A program made the translations under genes and the position numbers. This document shows positions 11,386-22,090 of a stretch of DNA of 64,000 bases, piece after piece. The stretch is from Hygrocybe punicea (Eukaryota > Basidiomycota > Agaricomycetes > Agaricales > Hygrophoraceae). Numbering within the stretch: the stretch's first letter is position 1; each line of letters begins with the position of its first letter. The notes beneath the pieces were generated by a model. That model had not been told where the DNA came from. It ran no database searches and saw only the letters and a program-made list of their open reading frames with translations. The stretch is from the NCBI GenBank assembly GCA_963556145.1, contig OY744465.1, positions 2,232,001-2,296,000 of the forward strand, read 5' to 3'.

Positions 11386-13476
11386 ATGACTACGAAAAAG
11401 AAGCAAAAAGAACGAGCGAAGAAGGAAAAAACGCGGCGGAAAACCAACACAAAAAGAGAACCAACAATCTCGCCACCAACGGCCCAGCCCACAGCGACGT
11501 GGACCCAAATGAACACAACGACGACGCTCACTGCCCCGGTGCCCGCCAACGCCATCCCAACACCACCCAGTGCCTCCGACCGTGAACATTCAACAGCCTC
11601 GTCGACCCACCTTACCGCCAACTGTGGCCAGCCAAAAACGAGGCACGGACCCCAAGATTCAACCCTGCACACCACAGCACGCCCACCTCCACCAAAAGCG
11701 TCGACGTTCGCGCCCGAGCACGCCACGTCGTTATTGCCCACCCAAATGGCCCCACCCTCGCTGCAAAACGCGTCAGAACGCGCCCCAAACCCAACCGCCA
11801 CGTTCGCGTCCCCCACCCTCGCAACCACGCCCCAAGTCCCCACAACGTCAACGGCAACCCCGTCTACCGTCTCGCAGGCCCCAACGCCGTCCGCTCGCGT
11901 GCCCATCACGCCCAACACGACTGCCATGTTACGGCTGCACCCAACGCTGCAGCCTTCGCCTTCAATACTCGGACCATGGCCCCAGCGTCCAACCACACCC
12001 ACGTCGACCCAGGAACGGCCAACGCGAGCACCCGTGTGCCCAAACGAACCCCAGTCCAGCCCAGCTGCTGCCGCCACGTCACCAACGAACGTGAAGCACC
12101 GCGAAGCACCACCAGCACCTCAGCCGCAACCCCAACGTACGGCCCCGCCCCCGTTGACCCGGAAACCACAGACGCCAATGCCGGTGTACCAAGACGAGCC
12201 CCAGCCCACGTCAAACGCGTCCACCACACCGTCCCACAATGCCAACCACCTCCAAACCGAACACGGACGCGAATACCCAGCGCCCATGGCTCTCGCCACC
12301 CCCAACCCCAAGCACCCCCGAGCAGAGCGCAGCCGTGAGCTGCCTTCGAAATACCCCAACCCCAGCGCCAAAAGCGGCCGTGAGCGCGAACGCCCGGCGT
12401 GTAGACCCAACCCCAATGCAAGGCCAACCCCAGAGCCCTGTCCCGCGCCCGTTCCATCCCAGCCTGCAACCATATCCCACCCCAACCCAAAAAGCTCGCA
12501 TGAGCGTGAGTGTTCAACGCCCACCGGCATGCCCACTCCCAGCACCGCGAAACCGGCCTCGAAACCCCTCCGACACGAACGTCTCGCGCCTACACCGTCT
12601 CGCGCCACCATCCCCGTCTACCCTGACCCAAAACCGAACCCTCAACACGACCATCTCGTCCCCACACCGTACCGCGCTTCCACCATCCACCAAACGCGTC
12701 ATGGAGACCCGCACGGCCAGTCGTGGCCTCTGGCATCCGAGATCGCGGAGTTCCTTGCAGGAGAGAGCCGAGACAAAGCAAATGGCGCTGCGAGGCAAAA
12801 CAACAAAGAGCAGGGTGAGAAAACGCGACAACACGCGAGCACGAAGGAGGAAACGCGCACCGGGGACAAACCCCACCGAAAGGGAATAAAACAGCACGAC
12901 GAAACGTTCCAACACACGACCGCATGTGAAGGAGACCCACCTAGCCCCACAAAACGATATGCCAACGTGTCTACACAAACGGAGCCCATGGAGACACCGC
13001 CGTCAGCGTGCCGCACCAATATCCCTACCCCAAAAACTCAAGCTGTCCCCACATTCAACACCCCCTGCCAAAATCATACTTGGCGCAACACCTATCATAC
13101 CCACGTCCCCATCTGGCGACCCAAGAATGTCCCCACCCTTACCTACCCCCGAGTGCAAAATCCATGGTCCACGCTTCGCTACCGTCACCGCCGCGTCCAC
13201 CCTCAAAACCTTCCCCCGAGATACCCTGTAAATAGACTCCCACCTCGTTATCAACGATACCCAATACATTTCGACGACTCCCCGTATCGAGTACAACCCC
13301 GCCATCTTCCCACCATCTCTATGCGAAACTCATCAAAACTTCCAGCTTGTGTCCACGACGTTTCTCCTGCCTTTTCCCAACCCTCTGTTTCCTTTCCATC
13401 TTTTTCTGGACAAGTTCCCATTCCCTTTGATCCCAGTCTTGGACCTCCTTTGCTAGACCCCAGTGGAGTAGACTAG
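11386..13476 (+). CDS. gag-like Pro/Thr-rich protein, 696 aa
   Basis: A single uninterrupted frame runs from ATG 11386 to TAG 13474-13476. The first 25 residues are Lys/Arg-rich (MTTKKKQKERAKKEKTRRK). The rest is very rich in Pro, Thr, Ser, Ala and Arg, with loosely repeated phrases such as PNPK and SHERE, and looks intrinsically disordered. No CCHC zinc knuckle, protease or polymerase motif is visible. Its place between the primer site and the polypurine tract suggests a capsid or nucleic-acid-binding role (Gag), but no sequence similarity to Gag can be claimed. Long antisense frames opposite it reflect base composition. The lack of stops over 2 kb in an otherwise decayed region argues that it is recent or selected. 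Confidence 0.6.
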   Translation: MTTKKKQKERAKKEKTRRKTNTKREPTISPPTAQPTATWTQMNTTTTLTAPVPANAIPTPPSASDREHSTASSTHLTANCGQPKTRHGPQDSTLHTTARPPPPKASTFAPEHATSLLPTQMAPPSLQNASERAPNPTATFASPTLATTPQVPTTSTATPSTVSQAPTPSARVPITPNTTAMLRLHPTLQPSPSILGPWPQRPTTPTSTQERPTRAPVCPNEPQSSPAAAATSPTNVKHREAPPAPQPQPQRTAPPPLTRKPQTPMPVYQDEPQPTSNASTTPSHNANHLQTEHGREYPAPMALATPNPKHPRAERSRELPSKYPNPSAKSGRERERPACRPNPNARPTPEPCPAPVPSQPATISHPNPKSSHERECSTPTGMPTPSTAKPASKPLRHERLAPTPSRATIPVYPDPKPNPQHDHLVPTPYRASTIHQTRHGDPHGQSWPLASEIAEFLAGESRDKANGAARQNNKEQGEKTRQHASTKEETRTGDKPHRKGIKQHDETFQHTTACEGDPPSPTKRYANVSTQTEPMETPPSACRTNIPTPKTQAVPTFNTPCQNHTWRNTYHTHVPIWRPKNVPTLTYPRVQNPWSTLRYRHRRVHPQNLPPRYPVNRLPPRYQRYPIHFDDSPYRVQPRHLPTISMRNSSKLPACVHDVSPAFSQPSVSFPSFSGQVPIPFDPSLGPPLLDPSGVD

Positions 13477-13583
13477 TTTCTTTTTCAGTCTTTTTTCCTC
13501 TTTCTTTCCTCTTCCCTTTTTTTCTTTTTTTCTTTCTTTCTTTCTTTCTTTCAGGTCTTCGATAGCGACGAGGACGTCGCTAT

Positions 13584-13595
13584 GAGGGAGGGGGG
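13584..13595 (+). promoter_or_regulatory. polypurine tract
   Basis: A 12-base run of purines (GAGGGAGGGGGG) followed by CAAT lies immediately before the 3' LTR. It is the expected primer for plus-strand synthesis in LTR elements. Confidence 0.7.
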
Positions 13596-13599
13596 CAAT

Positions 13600-13754
13600 T
13601 GGAGTGGTAGCGAGTGCCTAGTCACGTGATGAGGCTCCCACGGTTCGTTGTAGATAGATCCCTGTCAGTAGTCAGTCCCAATCAATCCTTCCTCGCCAGC
13701 TCTTCTGCGAGATTCTCCAGCTAGCCCTCGGAGTGGTATCTCCGTACCACTCCA
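13600..13754 (+). repeat. 3' LTR (155 bp)
   Basis: Identical to the 5' LTR at 11009-11163 and followed by the target duplication ACGT at 13755-13758. Confidence 0.9.
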
Positions 13755-13899
13755 ACGTCTCCGACTTTCTCAACGCTCCTCTGTCACACGCTCGCCGTCT
13801 TTGTCCTTCAAGCTTCAAGCATCAGCCGTCTCCCTTCCTCCCTGTCACGCTACCTTGCACTGTCTCGAGGCTCCCATCTTCATACCGTGAGTGTGGTCT

Positions 13900-15000
13900 G
13901 CCGGTTCCGTCCTTCAAGTTTAAAGAACCTGACTTCCTCTCTCTCCAGTGCAGGCTCCCTGAGCTTCCATTTTGGTCCCAACTTCCAAGCCGTCACCATC
14001 CGTTTAGTGCCGTCCCCCCACCTTCTCGAGGCTCGCCGCCACTGTCGTCTTACCCCCTTGAGAGCCTTCTTCACCTCCCGTGAACGCCATCACTCTCCCT
14101 TGAGTATCTCCCTCCTGTAAGTGCCGTTTTTTTCCTCGGAAACTTTTTCTCCCCGTTAACCTGCCCTCTCCCTCCAGTGCAGGCTCCCCCTCGTCACCCT
14201 CCATTTAACACCATTCCTTGACTTGCTTGAGGTTCCGCCACTGTCGTCTCAACCCCCTTTGAGAGCTCACCGTCTCTCCCTTGAGTGGTTCCCTCCTGTG
14301 AGTGCCATTTCCCCCCTCCAGACCATTTCTTACCCTCAACCTGCGGTTACCTGTCCAGTGCCAGTCTCCCCGAGCACTTCCATCCTGGTCCCAAGCTGTC
14401 ACCCTCCGTTTAGCGCTGTCCCCCCACCTTCTCGAGGCTCCATCCCCCCTTGAGAGCCCTCTCTGCCTCCTCCCTTGAGTGGCTCAGTGCCGTTTCCCTT
14501 TCTCGGAAACTGTTTCTCCCCGTCAACCTACCTTCTCCCTCCAGTGCAGGCTCCCCCTCAGTCCCAGGCTGTCACCCTCCATTTAGCACCGTCCCCCGAC
14601 TTACTCAAGGCTCCGCCACCGTCATCTTAACCCCCTTTGAGAGCTCACCGTCTCTCCATTGAGCGGTTCCCTCCTGTGAGCGCCATTTCCCCCCTCCAAA
14701 CCATTTCTTACCAACCTGCCGTCTCTGTCCAGTGCCAGTCTCCCTGAGCACTCCCTTCCGGTTTCAAGCCGTCACCCTCGCTTTAGTGCCATCCCCCACC
14801 TTCTCGAGGCTCCACCACCGCCTCCGTTGTCTTACCCCCCTTGTGTCCCCTCTCTGCCTCCTGTGTGTGCGTGCCGCTGCTCTCCCTCCTGTGAGTGCCA
14901 TTTCCCTCCCTCAGAAACTGTTTCTCACCGTTGATCTGCCCTCTCCCTTCAGTGCTGGTCTCCCTGAGTACTCCCCCCCACCAAATACCCATTCGAACCG
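13900..15000 (+). repeat. tandem array, about 180-230 bp units, hAT 5' side
   Basis: A C/T-rich unit containing a phrase like CAGTGCAGGCTCCCTGAG recurs six times, near 13949, 14176, 14356, 14543, 14731 and 14953. Units also share ccaccttctcgaggctc and ccttgagagc phrases. Two subtypes (cagtgcagg and cagtgccag) partly alternate, so the real repeat may be a dimer. It lies between the LTR element and the transposase and does not look coding. Confidence 0.75.
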
Positions 15001-15057
15001 TCAATTGAAGTAAGTTCTCTGATTTCTGTTTCATCACCTGAGCTCATGCTTGTTAGC

Positions 15058-18000
15058 ATGCCACCACGACGTAAGAATGAAGACACCACAAAGTTTGCAA
15101 CTGGTGCCGTTCAATCAAGTTTTCAAATTGAAGGTATGTACCTCATCAAACTGTAATACCAGTTGACGTATCAGCTGTTAGGCTTTGTGCATGAACTGGA
15201 TGAGGTTGCTCCCAGGAAGTCACGGAGAGGTAAAGGAAAGGCGAAGGCTGTCGAAGTGGACCCCGAGTTTCGCGTACAATATGATGTTAATGCTGCAACT
15301 CCCACCCGGCAACCAATGTCACCTGTGGTCCTCACGTCCCAACGATGAAGGGCTGTATCCCATAAAGCCAAAGATCCATTGAATGTAGCCACAGCCGTTG
15401 GACTCTTATACAGCCCTACTCCCCCTCGACCCCGCCGTGTTCGAGTGAGGAAAAAAACACCGCTCCAGGGCCGACAAATTCCAGAAAGCCCTGTACCTGT
15501 ACGACGAGTTGCCTTTAATATACCAAGCCCATCGAGTGATGGAGCCGATGATGTGTTCTCAGTCAATCAACTGTCAACTTCGGTGACGCTGGCCCCTCCT
15601 CTCTTCCATCCAATGAATCAGCCATCTACTTCATTGACGCCGGCTCCTCCTATCCTTCATGCATCTAATCAACCATCTACTTCCACTATGCCAACTCCTC
15701 TTCCTCTCTTTGATCTAGAGAACGCCACACCCCCGCTAGCATCAATTGGCTCAAGCTCCGAGTCCGAGTTGAGCAACTCTGAGTCTGACAGTGGAGAATC
15801 ACAAAATGCAGGTCCACCTTCCCATGCACAACATCGCGTGTCTTCTGGAGGTCCTGCAGGGAACAAGAATCGCTATGCTGCATCAGATGTGTGGACCTTT
15901 TATGAGAAGCAAGGCAGCCAGAGGTGTTGCCAATTCTGCCAGTTTGTATTTCAACATGATGTATTTTGATGATGTGAAACTTAATTGCCTGGTAGACATA
16001 TTGCAACGACGAAGCCTGCTCACAAGATCACCAAGTTTGGTGCCAGCAGTGCTACGAGCATGCTTCGTCGACACCTTGCTGAGGAACACCTCGATCCGTG
16101 GGTCTCAGGATGTGACAATCTCAACATCAAGATCCAAGCAAAGACTGTCCAGAAAGCTGTGGATGAATATCGAAAGGCTCGTGGTCAACCAACAGCTTCC
16201 CGTGCCCCTGATCGACAACCATACTCGAATGCGGGGTTCGTTGATGCAATTGTTGAGTTTATTGTGGGTGATGATCAGGTATGGGATGATATATATTGTG
16301 ATGCACATTGACAAGAGGTTTATTTAGTCAATCAATATAATTGAATCCCCCCGACTCTGGGCAATTTTTCTAATGCTTCGTCAGGAACTAAAAGACTCAG
16401 ATATTCCGGGTAGAACGACAATTCGTACTCGTATTGAAGAGTCGGTTGGGGAACATCTTGATCAGCTATCTGTGGTCATGCAGGTTACTCAATTATTTTT
16501 CATTGTGTTGTATGCTTGCTTATTGATGAACAGAAATCTGTGGGGAAGATATCTTTCACCACTGATATGTGGAGTGATCCAAATCGAACACCCTTCATGG
16601 CTGTTACAGCACATTGGATTCAAGCACGCACTGAAGAAACCAACAATGGTCCCCAACATATTCTCAAATTGCGTGCCGATCTGGTGGGGTTTCACCGTGT
16701 GCCAGGAAGACATGATGGCGAGCATCTTGCACATGTGTTCCTTCATGTCACTGACCGTCTCAAGATTACTGAGAAGGTGTGTGCTGTTGATTTTAATTAT
16801 TCCTATTATGAATATCTTCCAGATTGGATGGGTAACACTTGACAATGCATCAAATAATGATACATTAATGGTAACTCTGGAGCATGAACTTCGCCGTCGC
16901 AAGATTCCATTTGACCGAACAAAACGAAGAGTTAGGTATGTAACATTCTAGGATTGTAACTAGTACTTATTGTGTTGGATTCTAGATGCTTTCCGCATAT
17001 TGTCAATCTCGCGTGCCAAGCAGTTTTATCAGCCATTACTAATCTGGATTATGCAAAAGAAGATGCTGATGATTACATTCCTTCAACTGGAGACATGATG
17101 GATAACCTGGAATGAGATCCTATTGCAACAGTGCGATCTCTGATTCGTGCTGTATGTGCTGACTTATCTTGGAAGTCTTAACTTAATTTCTGCTCTTGAA
17201 CACAGATCAGGTCATCAACAATTCGCCGGCAACATTTTTCATCTGTGTTTGAATGACTAGAGAGGCCAGAACTCCAACTTTTGCGTGATATGGAGGTTCG
17301 ATGGTCATCAACATTACTGATGATTGAAAGAGCAATTGATTTACGAGAAGTACTTATAGTATTCAAGTGTCTGATTTGGTTGTTGACAAATATTTAGGTT
17401 CTTGATATCTTTCTTGAAAATCGAGAGTTTTCTAGTCTACAAAAATTTCAACTTACTGAGCAGGACTGGGAAGGTCTTCAAGCATTTCAAATCATTCTCC
17501 AGGTTGGTGTCTCAAACAATAGAGCTCTATACACTACTCAAATGCAGTTTGTTAGGTTCCACATGCTTTCCAACAAATTATATCCCATGAAAAGACGCCA
17601 ACCTTATGTCACGCCATACCAGCATTTGAAGCGATTATCGATGTTTGGAAAGCACATCAAGATGACTATCAAGAGACAGCTGAAATTGTTCAAGCTGGCC
17701 TTGACAAACTTGAGTCTTATAGTCAACGAACTGACTTGGTTCCAGCTTATACCCTGGCAATGAGTTTGTCATTTTTTTGTTCTTTTTGTATTAGGCATTG
17801 ATTATTTGTTTTTTCCAGTTCTTGATCCTTCCATCAAATTGTCTTGGTTTGAAGAGCATATGCCTGAGCGAGTTGAGTGGGCCAGGGATATATTTATTGA
17901 GGCTGTAGGTTCCTATGATATTTATTTCACTCATTCTCATTTATTTTTCCCAGCTTCGCCCATATCATGCTGCTGCCATTGCCACTGCTGCTGCAAGAAC

Positions 18001-18541
18001 TGATGCGCCTGCAGCAGTGAACACAGCACCTCATCGTCCCACAGCAAGAGATATTCTGAGACTCAACCGTCATCCACATCGCCTAACACCACAGCAATCT
18101 GCTGAAATTGAAGGTAATGCATATCTTCATGATGATCGACCAGCAACAGGGAGTTTGCTATTTTGGCAGGCATGTGGCATTTTTTTTTCATAATTGCTAG
18201 CTATTTGACAACAATGTATCAAGGAAAATCAACTGCGTTTTCCAGGTGTTTTTGGCCTTGCAATGGATATTCTGCCAATACAAGCATCAGCAGTGCCTTG
18301 TGAGCGTGTATTTTCTTCAAGCAAAGAAACTGTGACAGCTCGGCGAAGTCGTATTTCACCTGAACTTATGGAAGGCTTGCAGCTGTTGAAGTATTCTATT
18401 CGACAAGGTAGAGGTCTTAATTTCACTGATGGTATGGATTGGGGACAGGAGCTTCAGGAACTGGAGATGTATGGGGAGATGCAGAAGCAAGTTCCAGATG
18501 ATATTACTTCCTTTATTTCTAGTTTGGTTGATAAATTGTAA
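15058..18541 (+). pseudogene. hAT transposase with BED finger and C-terminal dimerisation domain
   Basis: The gene starts at ATG 15058 (MPPRRKNEDTTKFATG) and ends at TAA 18539-18541, with many short introns. After a Ser/Pro-rich N-terminus comes a BED-type zinc finger split by an intron (RCCQFCQ near 15925, MLRRHLAEEHL near 16060). The transposase core shows ISFTTDMWSDPNRTPFMAVT (16547-16606, first catalytic Asp), WVTLDNASNND (about 16828-16860, second Asp) and EVRWSSTLLMIERAIDLR (17294-17347, the Glu region). The hAT dimerisation domain is ILPIQASAVPCERVFSSSKE near 18268-18330. Two TGA codons interrupt the frame, at about 17113 (NLE*DPI) and 17252 (VFE*LERPE), in positions where CGA would fit. 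The copy is therefore probably inactive unless the stops fall in unrecognised introns. It defines the surrounding element as hAT. Confidence 0.85.
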
Positions 18542-18616
18542 AAGTGTACATTGTATGTTCTCCAAATGTTGCCCTAGCTCTATTGAGATTCTGGAATTTG
18601 GAACAGCAAGAGTGTG

Positions 18617-20335
18617 CTACCGCTCCACTGTTTCGAGGGAAGGGAAGTTGAATCGGAAATTGGCTCGAGGAATTACATCGACCATCTGAAGCAATCGTTC
18701 CGCTTCAATTCCATGGATGACCTGGAAATCAGCAGAATTATCACGAGCAATTGCACGCAGAAGTTCACTCTTTTTTATTCGAATGCGAGCGGTGATGTCG
18801 GCTAGGTTGGGCAGACGATCCATACCACCATTAAGATCCGCCCAAATGGGCTCGACCTGGGTGATACTGAACAGGAGCGGATGCATCAAGCCGAGAATAT
18901 TGAAGGCCATCTCTTTTACCTGTCAACCAGTTACGATGGCAAAGTCCATCGGCGCCTTGACCTCCACATTCCTCACCGTCTTGAAAGATTCATCTTGGTT
19001 GCCCACGACAGCACAGAATTTTTGCACCGATGCCACGTCAATCGTGATCTCCGGACCGGTGAATGTATCGCGGATGTCGATGTCTGGGAGAACAGCATCA
19101 TCACCATACCATAGTTTCCAGTAGAACTCCTTGATCCGTAAGTTACGGCCCTCCGCGATCTCGTGGATCGTAGCCGAGCCCATAGAAGGTTTATAGGCGA
19201 ATTGTAAGTGAAGGGGTACTGATACGTTGCGACGATCTTCATATATGATCACATTCGAGGTAGGCTGATAGCGAATTTCGGCCGCCTTGAAGGCGGGTTT
19301 GTGTTTGCCATACAAACGAGCAGTGCCATAAAGCGTCACAGATCGTGGCGACGAATCCAAGGAAGTGACGACAACCTTCTGCAGGGGTCGAGGTGCAAGA
19401 AGCCGCCGAATTGGGTTATCGATGTATGAATGTCCCTGGACAATGGTTGTCGAGGTGAGGAGAGCCCACAGCCAGCTGAGCTCAGAGCCCGCTAATATCT
19501 CCAGCCACAACGAGGCATCAGGAATATCCTTACCCAGACTATAGCTTACTACACCCTCAGCTACCTCCCGCTCGACACCCAAGGAGACTACTTCCTGAGA
19601 AGACGCAACAGGCTTGGGGCTAAGGTAGTCCACGGTGGGAATTTTAGATTCGTCACCCCCATACCGACACTCGAGAAGCCGGCGGATAAGGTAGGCATTG
19701 ATGTTCCCAAGAAGGTCTTTTATGGGTTCATCCTTAACCTTCGAGTTCTTCACTGCGACTGGTCCTTGCAGGATACATACGCGCTGGGGGTCCTGGTCGA
19801 AGACGGCTTCAATATCCTCTGCCGCCCACAGGGAATCCTGTAAACCAACTTGAGCGAGGAAACGAACAAAAATGTTGGTGAACACAACCTCACCTTCTTG
19901 AACCAAACCTCAAAGTTGGCATCCAATACAGGGATGAAGGGAACGGGCTTCTGTCCCGGCCTTTGGGATATCGTCAAAAAGTAAGCCTTGTCCTTGGAAG
20001 CTAGTAGTTGCTTCATTGCCAATGGATATGCTTTGAAAAAGTCCTCTGCGAAAGGTAAAGGATCATCGAGAGACGCAAAGCTCTGCAACAGCGATAGTTT
20101 GCTACCGCTCCACCCTTCTCAACCAATCCCCCATTAAGCTCCTCAACCAGACATCCATCCACCTCTTCTCGTGCATCACAAACATTAACCTCATCCTCAA
20201 TACCATCTCCTCATATGTCATGTCACCCAGATCAGTCACAACAGACCCATCCTTCTTCTAACCAAACCATCGTTGACTGAATCACGGTTCAGCTTCCCAA
20301 TGACTTCCTCAAACTTGTCACAAGCCCGTACAACG
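18617..20335 (-). pseudogene. chimeric fatty acid synthase fragment (FAS1 joined to FAS2)
   Basis: On the minus strand, 20335 down to 18917 encodes part of the fungal fatty acid synthase beta subunit: DKFEEVIGKLNRDS, TYEEMVLRM, LDDPLPFAEDFFKAYPLAM, AYFLTISQRPGQKPVPFIPV, DSLWAAEDIEAVFDQDPQRV and FAYKPSMGSATIHEIAEGRN up to MDFAIVTG. The frame then meets TGA where FAS1 normally has Trp, then Gln. It continues in the same frame as the alpha subunit (ketoreductase region): EMAFNILGLMHPLLFSITQV, IWADLNGGMDRLPNLAD and ARDNSADFQVI, ending about 18620. A 56-bp intron is retained (19838-19893, between FEVWFKK and DSLWAAED), so genomic DNA was captured, not cDNA. Frameshifts near 20095 and 20245 and the central TGA show that it is not a working enzyme. 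It lies antisense inside the hAT element, 75 bases after the transposase stop. Confidence 0.88.
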
Positions 20336-20419
20336 CGCAAGCAAGCCGAGGAGGAGGGGAGAATGGGGAGGGAGGGGAACAGGAGCAGGAGCAGGAGGCA
20401 GGGGGGAGGGGAGGCAGGG

Positions 20420-20890
20420 AGCGCGTTCATTCACCTTTCCGCCCTCGTCCTCCGTCCCCGTCCTTGTCTCCGTCGTCGTCCCCGTGGTCGTTTTCGTCAT
20501 CCCGTCTTCGTTGTCCTAGGCGATCCTAGTCCCTATCTTCCCCGTCGGCTCATGTCCTTGTCCCCGTCCTCATTGTCTCGTTGTCCTCGTTGTCACTGTC
20601 CCGGTCACATTTGCATTACAGGGCAAGGAGTCGAGATCCCGTCCTCGTTGTCCCCGTCCCCGTCCTCGTTGTGCCCATCCCCATTCTCGTTGTGCCCATC
20701 CCCGTCCCCGTTGTCCCCTTCCCAGCCCTGTTATGTCGTCGTCCTCGTCTGTCCCTCATTGCTGTCCCCACGATCATTCTGGTCCCTGCGATCGTTGCGG
20801 TCCCCGTCCTCATCCCCGTCCTCACCATTGTTGTTGCCTTCTTCGTCGTGCTATGGCTGCTGGTGCTGGTGCTACCGCTGCTGCCGTGTT
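20420..20890 (+). repeat. C/T-rich minisatellite
   Basis: Short degenerate repeats of the type ccccgtcctcgttgt fill this stretch. Open frames on both strands here read as low-complexity Val/Pro or Thr/Gly strings and are composition artefacts. Confidence 0.7.
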
Positions 20891-21329
20891 GCTGCCGCAC
20901 ATGAAGGTGAGAGTGGAGTAGAGGCTGGGGATTGGTAGTAATCAGTAGTGTAACAATAATATATGAATGAAAAGAATAAACGCACTAGTTATCAGGGCGG
21001 TAGTGTTTTCTTCCCTTGTCCGACGCATTGTTCTCCTGCTTCTGTCGACGTTCTCCTCCGTTGTGTTCATGCGTGCCCTCATCCCACGGCTGTGGTCATT
21101 GCCCTGGGCTTGTCTTGTCATCAGGGAATGGCCCATCTCTTTCAGGCTTGATTGCCCTGCGATCATAGACGAGGGCGTCGGGGCGTCATTGTTCACCCGA
21201 ATGCCCTTCCGGGCTTGGCGTTGGTTCTGCATTGGGCACTCCTGCCTCGCTGCCTCTCACTCGGCGTCATCACTCCCTCGTTGGCGTTGTACGTGGGTCA
21301 GTCGGCCTGCATCCACGTTCGAGAGGCGG

Positions 21330-22090
21330 TTGTTGGCGCCTGGGACGGGCAACCGCCGTCTCTCCCCCTCGGACACGATGTCACGGCGCTGGGGCACATT
21401 GACGCGTGCGCTGGGCATTGTCGTCGTCGTTCGGGGTGCTGGGAATCTTGCCCCCTCGTTTAGGGTGTCGGCGTGGGTCTCCCATCCCACGTTGGCACTT
21501 GGGACAGGCAACCGCCGTCTCTCCCCCTCGAACACGATGTCACGGCGCTGGGGAACATTAACGCATGCGCTGGGCATTGTCATCATCGTTCGGGGTGCTG
21601 GGAATCTCGCCCCCTCATTTAGGGTGTTCGCGTGGGTCTCCCATCCCGCGTTCGCGTTGTTGGCGCCTGGGACGGGCAACCGCCGTGGTAAGGGAGAGAT
21701 CGCTCACATTCACGACTGTCGAGTCTGTCAGCGTTTCTACTTCGAGGATGGTGGTGTTGCGCGAACCTCGGATGGTTATGTCTTGCTCCCTTGGACACGA
21801 TGTCACGGCGCTGGGGCACATTAACGCGTGCGCTGGGCGTTGTCGTCATCGTTCGGGGTGCTGGGAATCTCGCCCCCTCGTTTAGGGTGTTCGCATGGGT
21901 CTCCCATCCCGCGTTCGCGTTGTTGGCGCCTGGGATGGGCAACCGCCATCTCTCCCCCTCAGACACGATGTCACGGCACTGGGGCACATTAACGCGTGCG
22001 CTGGGCGTTGTCGTTATCGTTCGGGGTGCTGGGAATCTCACCCCCTCATTTAGGGTGTCGGCGCGGGTCTCCCATCCCGCATTCGTGTTT
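21330..22090 (+). repeat. tandem array, about 160-168 bp units, hAT 3' side
   Basis: A unit containing caaccgccgtctctccccc, gacacgatgtcacggcgctg and tttagggtgt phrases recurs. The phrase acacgatgtcacgg falls near 21373, 21532, 21795 and 21963. The gap between the second and third copies is about 95 bases longer because of an inserted segment near 21690-21790. The array faces the right terminus of the hAT element. Confidence 0.75.

Larger units (their letters stand above)
11009..13754 (+). mobile_element. short-LTR retroelement with one gag-like ORF, no pol
   Basis: Two 155-bp LTRs (11009-11163 and 13600-13754) are identical base for base as read. Each begins TGGAGTGGTA and ends TACCACTCCA. 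The element is flanked by ACGT on both sides (11005-11008 and 13755-13758). A primer-binding site lies three bases inside the 5' LTR and a polypurine tract lies four bases before the 3' LTR. The interior (2.4 kb) holds one 696-codon frame and no recognisable protease, reverse transcriptase, RNase H or integrase. It therefore looks like a non-autonomous element mobilised in trans. LTR identity implies a recent insertion. It is the youngest insertion that can be dated in the window. Confidence 0.88.

Noticed and set aside
11355..13305. Long antisense open frames opposite the gag-like ORF
   Set aside because: They mirror the C-rich, stop-poor composition of the sense frame and show no family resemblance.
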